Positions 25,514 to 34,612 of a stretch of 64,000 nt of DNA are shown piece after piece. The position numbers were made by a program, and so were the translations under genes. The stretch comes from Acidobacteriota bacterium. Its GTDB lineage: Bacteria; Acidobacteriota; Terriglobia; Acidiferrales; UBA7541. The stretch covers positions 1 to 64,000 of the forward strand of contig JABCZJ010000019.1 in the NCBI GenBank assembly GCA_013289715.1. Reading direction: 5' to 3'. Position 1 is the first letter of the stretch; every line of letters begins with the position of its first letter. The notes under the pieces are model-generated. The model was not told where the DNA came from. It made no database searches and was given only the letters and a program-made list of their open reading frames with translations.

Positions 25514-27178
25514 TTGAGCGAATTGACACAATCCCAGCGCAAGACGAGCCTCGTCACGCTTGCCATGGCGGCTTTAGCGATCCTGATCTCGCTGTTTGCG
25601 AATCTCGGTGCAATCGGCCTGGTCGGACCCGATGAACCTCGCTATGCATGGATCGCGCGCGCCATGGCGGAAACCGGCGACTGGGTTACGCCTCGGCTCT
25701 GGGGCGTTCCATGGTTCGAGAAACCGGTCCTCTATTACTGGGCGGCCGCCATTGGATTCTGGATACATTTGCCGGCAGAATGGGCGGCGCGTTTGCCTTC
25801 CGCGTTTGCAGCCTTGGCCGCGGCAATTGCGATCGGGTGGTTCGCTTGGCGTCACTGTGGCAGTGACGACGACCTGTCTGCAAGCCCGACGCTGCTCGCG
25901 CCCGTAGTCTTCTCCACCAGTGTTGCGGCGATCGGATTTGCGCGCGCCGCGACTCCAGACATGCTATTCAGCGCGGCGATCACCTTGGCGATGGTCTGGG
26001 CTGCAAGCGTCTTGAGGCGAGCCGGCGCGCTGCGCGTTCCAAACAACGCGTCGAAGGACGATCAAACACACAATCTGCTGGCGCTCCTGTTGTGGGGAGC
26101 GTTTCTCGGCGTCGGAGTGCTTGCGAAAGGACCGGCAGCCGTAATACTCGCGGGCGGCGCCGTAGCGATTTGGGCGCTCGCCACATCCCAGTGGCGCGCA
26201 GCGATCCGGCTGGCGCATCCCGTTGCTATCATGGCCTTCTGTGCCGTGGCGCTGCCGTGGTACGTGCTCTGCGCGCTACGCAATCCCGACTTCCTGCACG
26301 TTTTTATTTTTCAGCACAATTTCGAACGCTACTTGACGCCGCTCTTTCAGCACCAGCAGCCCTTCTGGTTTTTCGCGCCAATTACAATTCTCGCGCTTCT
26401 ACCGTGGTCTGCATTTTTGATCGCGGCAGTACAGGAAGCGCTAAGGCTGTGGCGTGAAAAATCCTGGAGAAATTCTCCCGGTTTCTTCGTCGCCTGCTGG
26501 GCCGTCTTCCCCATCGTATTCTTCAGCTGCTCGCAATCGAAACTGCCAAGTTACATTCTCCCGGCCGCGCCCGCCCTCGCGCTGGTTGCCGCAATCAGTG
26601 CCAGCCGCGCGTTTCAGAGAAGTCGGTCCAACGCGATCCTGCTCAGCGCCGCAATCGGCGTGACCTGGATTGCGCTGGCCGCGATGTTCCTGTACGCGAC
26701 GCAGCAGCCTCCATTCACGGATCTGGGCCGCTCCCTCTCATCGTTAGCGGTGCTAGCTCCGGCACTCGCCGTTATGGTCGCCGCGGGAATTCTCCACGCG
26801 GGAATGCGCAGAAACTTTCGTTTGGCGGTGGTCCTCTGTAGCCTGTCCGCCGTCGCCGCTCTGGAACTCGCCAATTTCGCAGTCCTGCCGTCGCTCGACC
26901 TCTATGCCTCAGCCAGGCCGCACGCAGAGTTCTTGCACAGCGACCTCCATCCCGAGCGAATCTTCACCTATCAATTGCGCCGCACATGGAATTACGGCCT
27001 CGCTTTTTACTTCCATCGCGAAATCCCGGAATGGTCACCGCAGGATCCAGACGCAGCTCTGGTGCTCACGTCCCGCGAAGGATTTGAAAAAATCGTAAAG
27101 GCTGGAAGATTTCGCGGCGCCGAGGAGCCGCCGCAAAAAGGCATCCTATACGTCCCCGTGCAGGCCGGTCCGCGCTAG
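25514..27178 (+). CDS. ArnT/PMT-like membrane glycosyltransferase
   Basis: A 554-residue protein with about 11-13 hydrophobic segments and the GT-C catalytic loop motif GPDEPRYAWIARAM after the first membrane helix, where the Asp-Glu pair binds the metal or polyprenyl phosphate. WFEKPVLYYW is also typical of ArnT-like enzymes. Such proteins transfer sugars from polyprenyl-phosphate donors to lipid A or other periplasmic acceptors. The TTG at 25514 is the assumed start; ATG 25565 would remove the first 17 residues. It is divergent from the lipid A acyltransferase gene, which suits a role in envelope glycolipid modification. The acceptor is unknown. Confidence 0.85.
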   Translation: MSELTQSQRKTSLVTLAMAALAILISLFANLGAIGLVGPDEPRYAWIARAMAETGDWVTPRLWGVPWFEKPVLYYWAAAIGFWIHLPAEWAARLPSAFAALAAAIAIGWFAWRHCGSDDDLSASPTLLAPVVFSTSVAAIGFARAATPDMLFSAAITLAMVWAASVLRRAGALRVPNNASKDDQTHNLLALLLWGAFLGVGVLAKGPAAVILAGGAVAIWALATSQWRAAIRLAHPVAIMAFCAVALPWYVLCALRNPDFLHVFIFQHNFERYLTPLFQHQQPFWFFAPITILALLPWSAFLIAAVQEALRLWREKSWRNSPGFFVACWAVFPIVFFSCSQSKLPSYILPAAPALALVAAISASRAFQRSRSNAILLSAAIGVTWIALAAMFLYATQQPPFTDLGRSLSSLAVLAPALAVMVAAGILHAGMRRNFRLAVVLCSLSAVAALELANFAVLPSLDLYASARPHAEFLHSDLHPERIFTYQLRRTWNYGLAFYFHREIPEWSPQDPDAALVLTSREGFEKIVKAGRFRGAEEPPQKGILYVPVQAGPR

Positions 27179-28158
27179 TTGCTGGGAGCGCGAGACGTCG
27201 CCGGCAGATTTAACAGGAAGAAACTCACCACTTGGCTCTCGTAATTCTTGCGGTCGTCATCGGACATATCCGGATAACTGGTGCGATCGCGAATCATCTG
27301 CTTGGGCTCCGGCGCGCGCGTGAATAACTCGGTCATGCCCCTGGCCAGATCCGGGCGATCGTCTGACACGAAGAAAAGTTTCGGAATCCCCTTAGTTCGG
27401 ATCAACTGCGCGGTGACGGCCGGCTGATTCCGATATTGATAATTGAGCATGCGAAAACCGAGATCGCAAAATTTGCTTACGTAAGGCAAGACCGTAAGAC
27501 CCGAGCGTTTCACTTCGATCTGCACCATGTCGCGCGGATCAGCATAAGCATCGTCCACGATAAACGCGGAAACTCGCGGGTCGGAGACGGCATTCTCCAG
27601 CACCACATATCCGCCCATATCCACGCCCCACAGCCCGAAATGTTTCGGATCCACATCATCGCGCGTGGCCAGAGCGTTCATCGCCGACTGCAACTCCGCC
27701 ACTTCGCGATAGCCGATCGTGGTGACGCCGGGGCTGGTGCCGTGCGCGGCAAAATCAAAGAGAAAAACGTTGAACTGCTGGTCCTGCAGCGCAGTAACCA
27801 GGGTCAATACATCCGAGCGTTGCGAATGAAAACCGTGACAGACCACGATGGTCGGCGAGCCGCGCAATCCCGGATAGAACCATCCGTCGCGCGTCCCGCC
27901 ATTGGCAATCGGAAACGAAAACGCCACCGGATGCCCCATCATCACGTTCAGATCAACGCTTGAGCCTGCATGCGCAGTGTGGAGCACTTGGTACAACAGA
28001 AATCCGGAAAGGGCCGCAATAGACACAAATAGGAAGAGCGCAATCGCGAAGAGTCCCGAGAGGAGCTTAGCGATGCGCGTTGTTGGATAGCGTAGTTCTG
28101 AGAGGAAAGCCATCCGGTAAGCGCGGGCGCGCGCAATTCTCGCCTCGGCGAATTGCAT
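27175..28158 (-). CDS. Membrane-anchored alpha/beta hydrolase, Asp at nucleophile position
   Basis: A 327-residue protein. One membrane helix (about residues 32-57, GLFAIALFLFVSIAALSG) precedes an alpha/beta-hydrolase domain with the oxyanion motif VVCHGFHSQRSD and FLFDFAAHGTS. The nucleophile elbow reads GVDMGG, not GxSxG, so Asp replaces Ser. Asp nucleophiles occur in haloalkane dehalogenases and epoxide hydrolases, but those also have other signatures not evident here. It could be a degenerate or non-hydrolytic member. The 3' end overlaps the glycosyltransferase by 4 bp (convergent). Confidence 0.8.
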   Translation of the reverse strand: MQFAEARIARARAYRMAFLSELRYPTTRIAKLLSGLFAIALFLFVSIAALSGFLLYQVLHTAHAGSSVDLNVMMGHPVAFSFPIANGGTRDGWFYPGLRGSPTIVVCHGFHSQRSDVLTLVTALQDQQFNVFLFDFAAHGTSPGVTTIGYREVAELQSAMNALATRDDVDPKHFGLWGVDMGGYVVLENAVSDPRVSAFIVDDAYADPRDMVQIEVKRSGLTVLPYVSKFCDLGFRMLNYQYRNQPAVTAQLIRTKGIPKLFFVSDDRPDLARGMTELFTRAPEPKQMIRDRTSYPDMSDDDRKNYESQVVSFFLLNLPATSRAPSN

Positions 28159-28339
28159 GGTAGCACAATTTCCCGCAAGTGCAGGGTAGCCTGATGGTAC
28201 AGGCAGTTACATTTCAGACAAATTCCCCAAAGCGCCAGAATCTGCATGCGTTACGTAGCTACGCCGCCGGCAAGGCCCGCCAGTTGGGTTCTACCGCCGC
28301 CCGTGCTTATAATGGCGTGGGGGTTGTTTCCTTTAATAC

Positions 28340-29272
28340 ATGCAGATTGTTGATCTCCGGCAAATTCAGGCGCGGGCCCTGGATCCGTTATTCCAGGAAG
28401 AAACTCGCCACTGGCGCGACGAGTTGCATTGGGACTACCGCTCTTCGATTGAGCTGATTCGCAGGTTCATCGATGCTCGATCGCTGGGCGGCTACGTGGC
28501 CATGGAAGATGGCAATCCCGCCGGATACGGCTTCTACGTCCTCGAAGATCACAAAGGGCTCATCGGCGGATTATTCGTTTCTTCCCACTTTTCGCAGGCG
28601 CCGATCACTCGCTCGCTGGTCACCGAAATGGTGGCGGCGTTGCACGCCACTCCTCGTCTGGAACGCGTCGAAGCCCAGCTCATGCCCTTCGGCACCGAAC
28701 TCGATCCCGAGTTTCTTTCGCAGTATTTCAAGTTGTATACGCGACAGTTCATGTTGCTGACGCTCGCGGACGCCAAGCTCAGCGGAGCGCCCCTTTCCAC
28801 GGGCCTGCGCCTGGAGCCGTGGACGGATCGCGGGTTTGAATCCGCCGCCCGCCTGATCCATCTGGCTTATGCCGATCATGTAGATGGAGAAATCAACGAC
28901 CAATACCGCACCGAATCCGGCGGGATGAAATTCCTGCGCAATATCGTGCTGCTACCCGGCTGCGGCCAATTCTTGCCCGAGGCCTCTTTCCTGGTGCGTC
29001 CCGCGACAGGTGAGCGGCCCATCGGCATGGTGCTCACGTCTACGGTGGACGAACGCGTCGGCCACACCACGCAGATCTGCGTCATGCCCGGATATCAGGG
29101 CCACGGCATCGGCCGCGCCTTGATGGAAAGCTCCATTCAAGCGCTTCGCCGCAGGCGCTACGAATCCCTTTCACTAACAGTGACCAGTATCAACACTTCC
29201 GCCGTGCGCCTCTACGAACATCTGGGATTTCGCACCATCAAGAAATTCGCAGCCGGCGTCTGGCGGGGTTAG
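28340..29272 (+). CDS. GNAT-family N-acetyltransferase
   Basis: A 310-residue protein. The C-terminal ~140 residues form a GNAT domain with the acetyl-CoA loop ICVMPGYQGHGIGRALM, followed by LSLTVTSINTSAVRLYEHLGF, the usual final strand-helix. The N-terminal half (RDELHWDYRSSIELIRRFI, GYGFYVLEDHKGLIGGLFV) looks like a second, degenerate GNAT fold. The substrate is unknown. It shares a ~180-bp divergent intergenic region with the hydrolase gene. Confidence 0.85.
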   Translation: MQIVDLRQIQARALDPLFQEETRHWRDELHWDYRSSIELIRRFIDARSLGGYVAMEDGNPAGYGFYVLEDHKGLIGGLFVSSHFSQAPITRSLVTEMVAALHATPRLERVEAQLMPFGTELDPEFLSQYFKLYTRQFMLLTLADAKLSGAPLSTGLRLEPWTDRGFESAARLIHLAYADHVDGEINDQYRTESGGMKFLRNIVLLPGCGQFLPEASFLVRPATGERPIGMVLTSTVDERVGHTTQICVMPGYQGHGIGRALMESSIQALRRRRYESLSLTVTSINTSAVRLYEHLGFRTIKKFAAGVWRG

Positions 29273-29277
29273 CGCAG

Positions 29278-29742
29278 TTACTTCTTTACGCGGTCCTTCA
29301 GCAGCACCTTTAGCTCGTCCATGAATTCCTTCACATCCTTAAAATCTAGATACACCGAAGCGAAGCGCACGTAAGCCACTTTATCCAGCTTCTTCAACTT
29401 CTGCATGATGTGCTCGCCGATGTCTTTCGTGGTGCGCTCGCGCTCCGGCGCTTCGCTGACGAACTGCTCCGCCTCATCCACGATCATTTCCAGCTTGCCC
29501 ACTGGAACCGGCCGCTTCTCGCAGGCCTTGAGCAAACCTTGCAGCAACTTGGCGCGTTCGAATTTTTCGCGCCGCCCGTCCTTCTTGATCACCATGTACG
29601 GGATTTCGTCAATGCGCTCGTACGTGGTGAAGCGGCGGCTGCATTTCAAGCACTCGCGTCGCCGGCGGATCAGATCGCCGGTGCGCGCCTCGCGCGAGTC
29701 CACCACTTTATCGTCCAGATTCGTGCAGAAGGGGCATTTCAC
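29278..29742 (-). CDS. nrdR: Transcriptional repressor NrdR
   Basis: A 154-residue protein with an N-terminal zinc ribbon (CPFC...CLKCSRRFTTYER), then an ATP-cone domain (IKKDGRREKFERAKLLQGLLKACEKRPV). NrdR senses adenine nucleotides and represses ribonucleotide reductase genes by binding NrdR boxes. The start is a GTG at 29742 whose first bases overlap the stop of the upstream membrane-protein gene (GTGA), which implies translational coupling. Length matches the family. No nrd gene is in the window. Confidence 0.95.
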   Translation of the reverse strand: MKCPFCTNLDDKVVDSREARTGDLIRRRRECLKCSRRFTTYERIDEIPYMVIKKDGRREKFERAKLLQGLLKACEKRPVPVGKLEMIVDEAEQFVSEAPERERTTKDIGEHIMQKLKKLDKVAYVRFASVYLDFKDVKEFMDELKVLLKDRVKK

Positions 29743-30860
29743 CGCGTTTCTTCTCCCGGTTTCGCTGCATGCGCACCGAGTGCAATTTCTTCCGCCACCG
29801 ACTCGGCTTCCTGCTCCGCAGCCGTCGCCATCTTGCGCAAATCGCCCATGGACCATCCTTCGCGGAACAGCAGCGGCAATCCCGCCAGGCTGCAGGATGC
29901 AAACGTGAGCAGCCACACCACGATGGACATCGTCGCCGCCGGCACCTTTTCTACTCCAAAGATCAGCGTCAACACAACAAATGTCGCGACTTGCGCTCCG
30001 CCGCCCACGCCAGGAAATTGCACCGCGGAGCCGACCATGGAAAATGCCAGCACCAGCGCCGCATCAGCCAGCGTCAGTTCGCCCAGCCTGCCGCCAAAGG
30101 CGTGCGCGACCCACCAATAGCACGCCACGATCAGGAACCAATGCACGGCCGAAAGCGCAATCAAAGCGCCCAGATCATTCCAAGTTCGCACGCCCTGCAA
30201 CCCCTCGGCAAATCCTTCCAGCAGCGCAATAATCTTGCCCCGCCAACCGACACGCCACGAAGGTTTCTTCAATCGTCGCGCCAGCCATTCCGCTCCGTAA
30301 TAGCGAAAATAAATCAGAAACCCGACCGCCACGAGCAGCCCCACCAGCAGTAAACTGCCAGCCGAACGTGTCAGCCTCAACAACGATTCGTCTGCGGCAG
30401 TTACGAGGCCTCGCTGTTCGAAGAGCAGCAAAGCGGATCCCGCGATGACCGCAGTAGCAGCCACGTCGAACACGCGCTCCAGAACGTAAACGCCGAACAT
30501 GCGCGGGATCGAAAGCCCGTCTTTCCGCGCAATTAGCATGGGACGAATCGGTTCTCCAGCGCGGCCCAGCAAAAAAGTGCAAGTGAATCCCATCAAAGTC
30601 GCACTGTACACGTTGCCGAAGTGCGCCGTCCCCAGCGTGCGCGAAAGACGCATCCAGCGCAGCGCACGAATCGCGAAACAAACGTAAATCGTCGCCACTG
30701 TGAGCACGAGCAAGGAAAGTTGCGCGCCGCGCAGCGACTGACCCACGGTGGTCCACTGGAACCCTTCCAGCGTGATCGAATTGCGGAACTTATAGCCCAA
30801 ACCGCCAAGCGCAACCAGGGCCAGCAGCAGGAGGAGAATCCGTCGTGAAGTGCGCAGCAT
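29739..30860 (-). CDS. UPF0104/AglD-type flippase-like membrane protein
   Basis: A 373-residue protein with about seven or eight hydrophobic segments, starting at ATG 30860 (the frame continues upstream but is arginine-rich and non-coding in appearance). Typical features of the lysylphosphatidylglycerol synthetase TM-region family are seen: RALRWMRLSRTLG, GFTCTFLLGRAGEPIRPMLIAR, VLERVFDVAATAV, and a final GxQ-like stretch (FPGVGGGAQVATFVV). Members act in lipid translocation or envelope assembly. No MprF-type synthetase domain is attached. It is coupled to nrdR. Confidence 0.85.
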   Translation of the reverse strand: MLRTSRRILLLLLALVALGGLGYKFRNSITLEGFQWTTVGQSLRGAQLSLLVLTVATIYVCFAIRALRWMRLSRTLGTAHFGNVYSATLMGFTCTFLLGRAGEPIRPMLIARKDGLSIPRMFGVYVLERVFDVAATAVIAGSALLLFEQRGLVTAADESLLRLTRSAGSLLLVGLLVAVGFLIYFRYYGAEWLARRLKKPSWRVGWRGKIIALLEGFAEGLQGVRTWNDLGALIALSAVHWFLIVACYWWVAHAFGGRLGELTLADAALVLAFSMVGSAVQFPGVGGGAQVATFVVLTLIFGVEKVPAATMSIVVWLLTFASCSLAGLPLLFREGWSMGDLRKMATAAEQEAESVAEEIALGAHAAKPGEETR

Positions 30861-31116
30861 TGATTTTGCACCGTAACAGCAAGCTTCCGAGAGGTCAAGG
30901 CGGCTTTCGCGTTTCTTTCGCGGCGCGGTCCGAATTCCATCGCAGCGCTTGTGTTCCCGCTGCCAAGCTCGATAAGATGCGGCACAATGCAAGTCTCCGC
31001 GAACGCACGAGGCCGCTCGACGCCACGCGTCGTCCGGCCCGCGGAACTTTTTAGCCCCGGATTGCGTTACATCTTGTGAGGCTGAAAGGGAATGCAAGCT
31101 GCGAGGCTAAGGAAGA

Positions 31117-31689
31117 TTGGAGCCGGACGCCCAACTGGTGCAGGGATGTCTCCGGGGCGAAGGGCCGGCCTGGGAGGAACTTGTGCGGCGGCACACCCGG
31201 CGCGTTTTCAATCTGTGCTACCGGTTCACCGGCAACTCTACCGAAGCCGAGGACCTGAGCCAGGAAGTTTTCCTGCGCATCTATCGCACGCTTGCGAGTT
31301 ACCGGCCGGCTTTCGGAGCGTTTCCCACGTGGCTCACCAGCGTCACGCGCAACCTGCTGGTGGATCACTACCGCCGCACACGGCGCGACCGGCTGACGGA
31401 TTCGATCGAGGATGCGATGCCCAAGCTGGAAAACAAGCAATCCGCGGCGCGTACTCCGGACAAGCTGGCCTTATTATCGGAATTGAGCGCGCAGTTACAA
31501 CAGGGCCTTTCGCGGCTTTCGCCGGAATTGCGCGAGGCTGTGATCCTGCGCGATTTGCAAGGCCTCGATTACAGCGAGATTCAAACCGTCCTGGAAGTGC
31601 CCGAGGGTACGGTAAAATCCCGAATTAACCGCGGGCGCATCGAGCTGGCGCGCATCTTGGAAGAAATGGGGCTTCGACCGCAGAATTGA
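31117..31689 (+). CDS. ECF-family RNA polymerase sigma factor
   Basis: A 190-residue sigma-70 family factor with region 2 (residues ~5-75: WEELVRRHTRRVFNLCYRFTGNSTEAEDLSQEVFLRIYRTL) and region 4 (residues ~125-180: LSPELREAVILRDLQGLDYSEIQTVLEVPEGTVKSRINRGR) but no region 1 or 3, as in the extracytoplasmic-function group. The start is a TTG at 31117 with AAGGA six bases before it. Its stop is 17 bp from the anti-sigma gene, and three further membrane-protein genes follow on the same strand. Target promoters are not visible here. It is divergent from the flippase-like gene. Confidence 0.92.
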   Translation: MEPDAQLVQGCLRGEGPAWEELVRRHTRRVFNLCYRFTGNSTEAEDLSQEVFLRIYRTLASYRPAFGAFPTWLTSVTRNLLVDHYRRTRRDRLTDSIEDAMPKLENKQSAARTPDKLALLSELSAQLQQGLSRLSPELREAVILRDLQGLDYSEIQTVLEVPEGTVKSRINRGRIELARILEEMGLRPQN

Positions 31690-31706
31690 TTCGCGGGAGT
31701 GAGAGT

Positions 31707-32426
31707 ATGACGGACTGGAACTGCGCACGAAGTGAAGAAAGGCTGAGCGATTATCTCGAAGGGATTCTTTCGCTCGCCGAAGCCGCGGAATTTTCCACCC
31801 ACGCCGGCAGTTGCGATGCTTGCGGCAAGCTGGTCAAGCAAGTCCGCGGCCTCGTCCATCAGATGAGCGCGCTCGATGCGCTCGAAACGCCGCCGCAATT
31901 AATTCCCAAGATCATCGAAAGCACCCTCGGCCCGCGCCGCAAGCAAAGTGGCGGCTGGCAACGCTGGTTCGCACGGGTCCCGCAATTCTGGCAACCGCAA
32001 TTCGCCATGGGAGCGATCACGGTCGCGGCGACGATATTGATCGTCCTTTACACCACCGGAATTTCCCCAGCGAAACTGAAGAAGGCCGACCTCAGCCCCG
32101 CCAACGTTTTTCGTACCGCCAACAGACAGGTACATCTTACTTATGCCCGCAGCGCCAAATTCGTGAACGACCTCCGCGTGGTGTACGAAATCCAGACGCG
32201 CCTGCAGCCCGATGCCGAGCCTTCTCCTGCGATCACGCCGGCACCTGCGCCGCAACCGAACTCGCAGCCGCCGTCCGTGAATCCGCAGGAGAAGTCGCAA
32301 ACCTCGCCGCATCCCAGCCACAGTCAATCGCGCAACGGCGCGATGCTGGCGTCTCTGCTTCACAGAAATTGGGCGGAAAATGTGGGCGTGATTGTGATTG
32401 GTGACATTCCCAGGAGCCCTCGATGA
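31707..32426 (+). CDS. Zinc-finger anti-sigma factor
   Basis: A 239-residue protein, start ATG 31707 with GGGAG upstream. The N-terminal ~50 residues carry a zf-HC2 motif (C at the start, then H-x3-C-x2-C in HAGSCDACGK), the usual zinc site of anti-sigma factors. A membrane helix lies near residue 105 (AITVAATILIVLYTTG), followed by a probably periplasmic, Pro-rich domain (SPAITPAPAPQPN). It should sequester the sigma factor next door until a signal reaches its outer domain. Its stop overlaps the next start (ATGA). Confidence 0.9.
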   Translation: MTDWNCARSEERLSDYLEGILSLAEAAEFSTHAGSCDACGKLVKQVRGLVHQMSALDALETPPQLIPKIIESTLGPRRKQSGGWQRWFARVPQFWQPQFAMGAITVAATILIVLYTTGISPAKLKKADLSPANVFRTANRQVHLTYARSAKFVNDLRVVYEIQTRLQPDAEPSPAITPAPAPQPNSQPPSVNPQEKSQTSPHPSHSQSRNGAMLASLLHRNWAENVGVIVIGDIPRSPR

Positions 32427-33019
32427 ATTGTGCGGTGCACACGGATGTGCCGGCCACCGGGTTTTGCCGCAATTGCGGCAAAGCGCTGTGCCCGCAGTGT
32501 ACGCGCGAAGTGCGCGGCGCGCTTTACTGCGAGGACTGTCTCGCGGGACTGCTAGGAGCTCCGCCCGCGCCAGAACCCGGAAAGGCAGAAGTGAATCCGG
32601 GACTCGCTGCCACGCTGGGCATCATCCCGGGCCTGGGCGCTGTGTACAACGGTCAATACCTCAAGGCCCTCATTCACGTGCTGATCTTCGCCGGCCTCAT
32701 CGCGGCCCTCAGTAGCGACCTGCCGGACGCCTACAACGCATTTCTCGGAATCGCTCTCGGCTGCTTTTATTTTTACATGCCCATCGAGGCTTACCGCACC
32801 GCGCAGGCCCGCAAAAAGGGAGAGCCCGAGCCAGCTAATTTGATCGAAGGACCCGATCGCAAACCCATCGGCGCATTCGTCCTGATTGGCATCGGCATTC
32901 TGGTGCTGCTCGCGAACTTCGGCCTGTTGCAGCGCGAGTGGTTTTCCAAGAGCTGGCCCGTAGGTTTGATCCTGATCGGCGGATGGATCCTTTGGGATCG
33001 GCTGCACAAGCGTTCCTAG
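32423..33019 (+). CDS. B-box zinc-finger membrane protein
   Basis: A 198-residue protein. The N-terminal ~40 residues are a B-box-type zinc finger (CAVHTDVPATGFCRNCGKALCPQCTREV...YCEDC). Three or four hydrophobic segments follow, with an amphipathic loop between. The C-terminal pair (IGAFVLIGIGILVLLANFGL, VGLILIGGWILWDRL) resembles the DUF5668 membrane domain seen in the next two genes. It is translationally coupled to the anti-sigma gene. The role is unknown, but the operon context points to envelope stress. Confidence 0.82.
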   Translation: MNCAVHTDVPATGFCRNCGKALCPQCTREVRGALYCEDCLAGLLGAPPAPEPGKAEVNPGLAATLGIIPGLGAVYNGQYLKALIHVLIFAGLIAALSSDLPDAYNAFLGIALGCFYFYMPIEAYRTAQARKKGEPEPANLIEGPDRKPIGAFVLIGIGILVLLANFGLLQREWFSKSWPVGLILIGGWILWDRLHKRS

Positions 33020-33030
33020 GGAACAGCAAA

Positions 33031-33246
33031 ATGAGCGACTCAAATCGAACGGTGTGCCACTGCCTGCATTGCAAAATTCGCGGCCTGATGGGTCCGCTGA
33101 TGATCATCACCGTTGGCGTGCTTTTCCTGATCGGCGAATACACGCGCTTCAGTTTTTTGGAGCTTTGGCCAGTCCTATTAATCGTCGCCGGTGTCGTGCT
33201 CACCGCGCAGTCGCTCGCTTCCAAAGAAGGCCATCTCGGCTCGTGA
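33031..33246 (+). CDS. Small membrane protein, DUF5668/LiaI-LiaF-like
   Basis: A 71-residue protein from ATG 33031. Its short Cys/His-rich N-terminus (CHCLHCKIRG) is followed by two membrane helices (MIITVGVLFLIGEYTRFSF and LWPVLLIVAGVVLTA). The helix-TRFSF-ELWPVLLI pattern matches the transmembrane region found in LiaI/LiaF-type proteins. Eleven bp follow the preceding stop; 7 bp precede the next gene. The CxCxxC N-terminus might hold a metal. Confidence 0.72.
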   Translation: MSDSNRTVCHCLHCKIRGLMGPLMIITVGVLFLIGEYTRFSFLELWPVLLIVAGVVLTAQSLASKEGHLGS

Positions 33247-33253
33247 GGCGCGC

Positions 33254-34612
33254 GTGAGCGACGGCAGACAACAACGCAGTTCGATATTCAGCGGCTTGCT
33301 TCTGATCGTCCTCGGAACCCTGTTTCTCCTCGCGCGCTTCCATCCGGACCTGGGAATTTGGCACTTATTCTGGCGCTTTTGGCCCGTGCTGATCATTCTG
33401 TGGGGCATCGCCAAGCTCGTGGATCACATGAGCGCACAGCAAGCCGGCGACGCACGCCCGCCATTGCTCACCGGCGGCGAAGCGGCGCTGCTCATCCTGG
33501 TGGTCTTGGTTCTGGCGGGCATGGGAATTTATTCGAAGGTACGCGAAAAACATCCCGACATGAACATCGACCTCGATGTTTTCAACCACAAATCCTCGCA
33601 AAGTGAAGAACTCCCACCGAAAACAATCTCCGCCGGCGCGCACGTCATGATCACGACAGCGCTGGGAAACATCCTGGCCCATGTGGGCGACGGCAACGAG
33701 CTGCGCGTCAGCGTCACTGAAACCGCGGAGGCCTCGAACGAGTCGTCGGCTGAGGATCTCTTGAAGTCACTGAAAGTGGTGATCGAGCAAACCAAAGACG
33801 GCTACAGCGTTCATCCCGTAAAACAAGAAACGGACACAGGACACATAACCGTGGACTTCGATGTGACCCTTCCCAAGAGCGTCTCGCTTTCCGCGGATTC
33901 GCATCACGGCGATATCTCTGTGTCCGGCCTGGCCGGAACGGTGAACCTCACAACGCAGATGGGAGATATCGAAGTCCATGACATCGGCTCCGATGTATCC
34001 GCCCAGCTTGTGAAGGGTAACGCGCGCCTCGACGATATCACCGGCAGCGTCCGCATCACCGGCCACGGCGACGAAATCGAGTTGAATGACGTCGCGGGTG
34101 ACGCCACCCTGCAGGGCGAATTCTTCGGCCCGGTGCGCATCCGCAACGTCACCAAGACCACCCATTACACATCGCAGGCCGGCGATCTTACGCTGGCGCA
34201 TCTCACCGGACTGCTCGAACTGGATTCCGGACAGATTGACGTATCGGACGTCGGCGGCTTTGCCAAACTCGCCACCCATGACAAGGACATCCGAGTCGAA
34301 AATGTCGCCGGCCGCCTGGACATCGCCGGAACGCACGGCGACATCAAGGTGACCTACGCTCAACCGCCGCGCGAAGACATCAACATCGCGAATGGCACGG
34401 GAGAAGTGGATCTGACGCTGCCCGCAAAATCGAGTTTCGAAATTTCCGCGATTTCGCGTTCCGGTGAAGTGCAAAGCGACTTCGAGGCGCCAGGGTTACA
34501 GCCCGCCGACGACAATGGCACAGGCCGCCTCAGCGGCAAGGTCGGCTCCGCCGGCCCTAAAATCCAGATCGCCACCAGCTACGGCACCATTTACTTGCGC
34601 AAGTCTTCCTGA
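33254..34612 (+). CDS. DUF4097-type beta-helix protein with membrane N-terminus
   Basis: A 452-residue protein starting at GTG 33254 with GAGG upstream. Two DUF5668-like hydrophobic helices (residues ~10-60) and a third near 85-100 anchor it. The rest is a repeat-rich DUF4097 region with short turns of the form G-[DE]-I-x-V (GDISVSGLAG, GDIEVHDIGS, GDIKVTYAQP), which should form a right-handed beta-helix on the outer face. DUF4097 proteins are called putative adhesins, and LiaG-like members occur in envelope-stress operons. It is the last gene of the sigma-factor operon and overlaps the end of aroA by 22 bp (convergent). Confidence 0.85.
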   Translation: MSDGRQQRSSIFSGLLLIVLGTLFLLARFHPDLGIWHLFWRFWPVLIILWGIAKLVDHMSAQQAGDARPPLLTGGEAALLILVVLVLAGMGIYSKVREKHPDMNIDLDVFNHKSSQSEELPPKTISAGAHVMITTALGNILAHVGDGNELRVSVTETAEASNESSAEDLLKSLKVVIEQTKDGYSVHPVKQETDTGHITVDFDVTLPKSVSLSADSHHGDISVSGLAGTVNLTTQMGDIEVHDIGSDVSAQLVKGNARLDDITGSVRITGHGDEIELNDVAGDATLQGEFFGPVRIRNVTKTTHYTSQAGDLTLAHLTGLLELDSGQIDVSDVGGFAKLATHDKDIRVENVAGRLDIAGTHGDIKVTYAQPPREDINIANGTGEVDLTLPAKSSFEISAISRSGEVQSDFEAPGLQPADDNGTGRLSGKVGSAGPKIQIATSYGTIYLRKSS

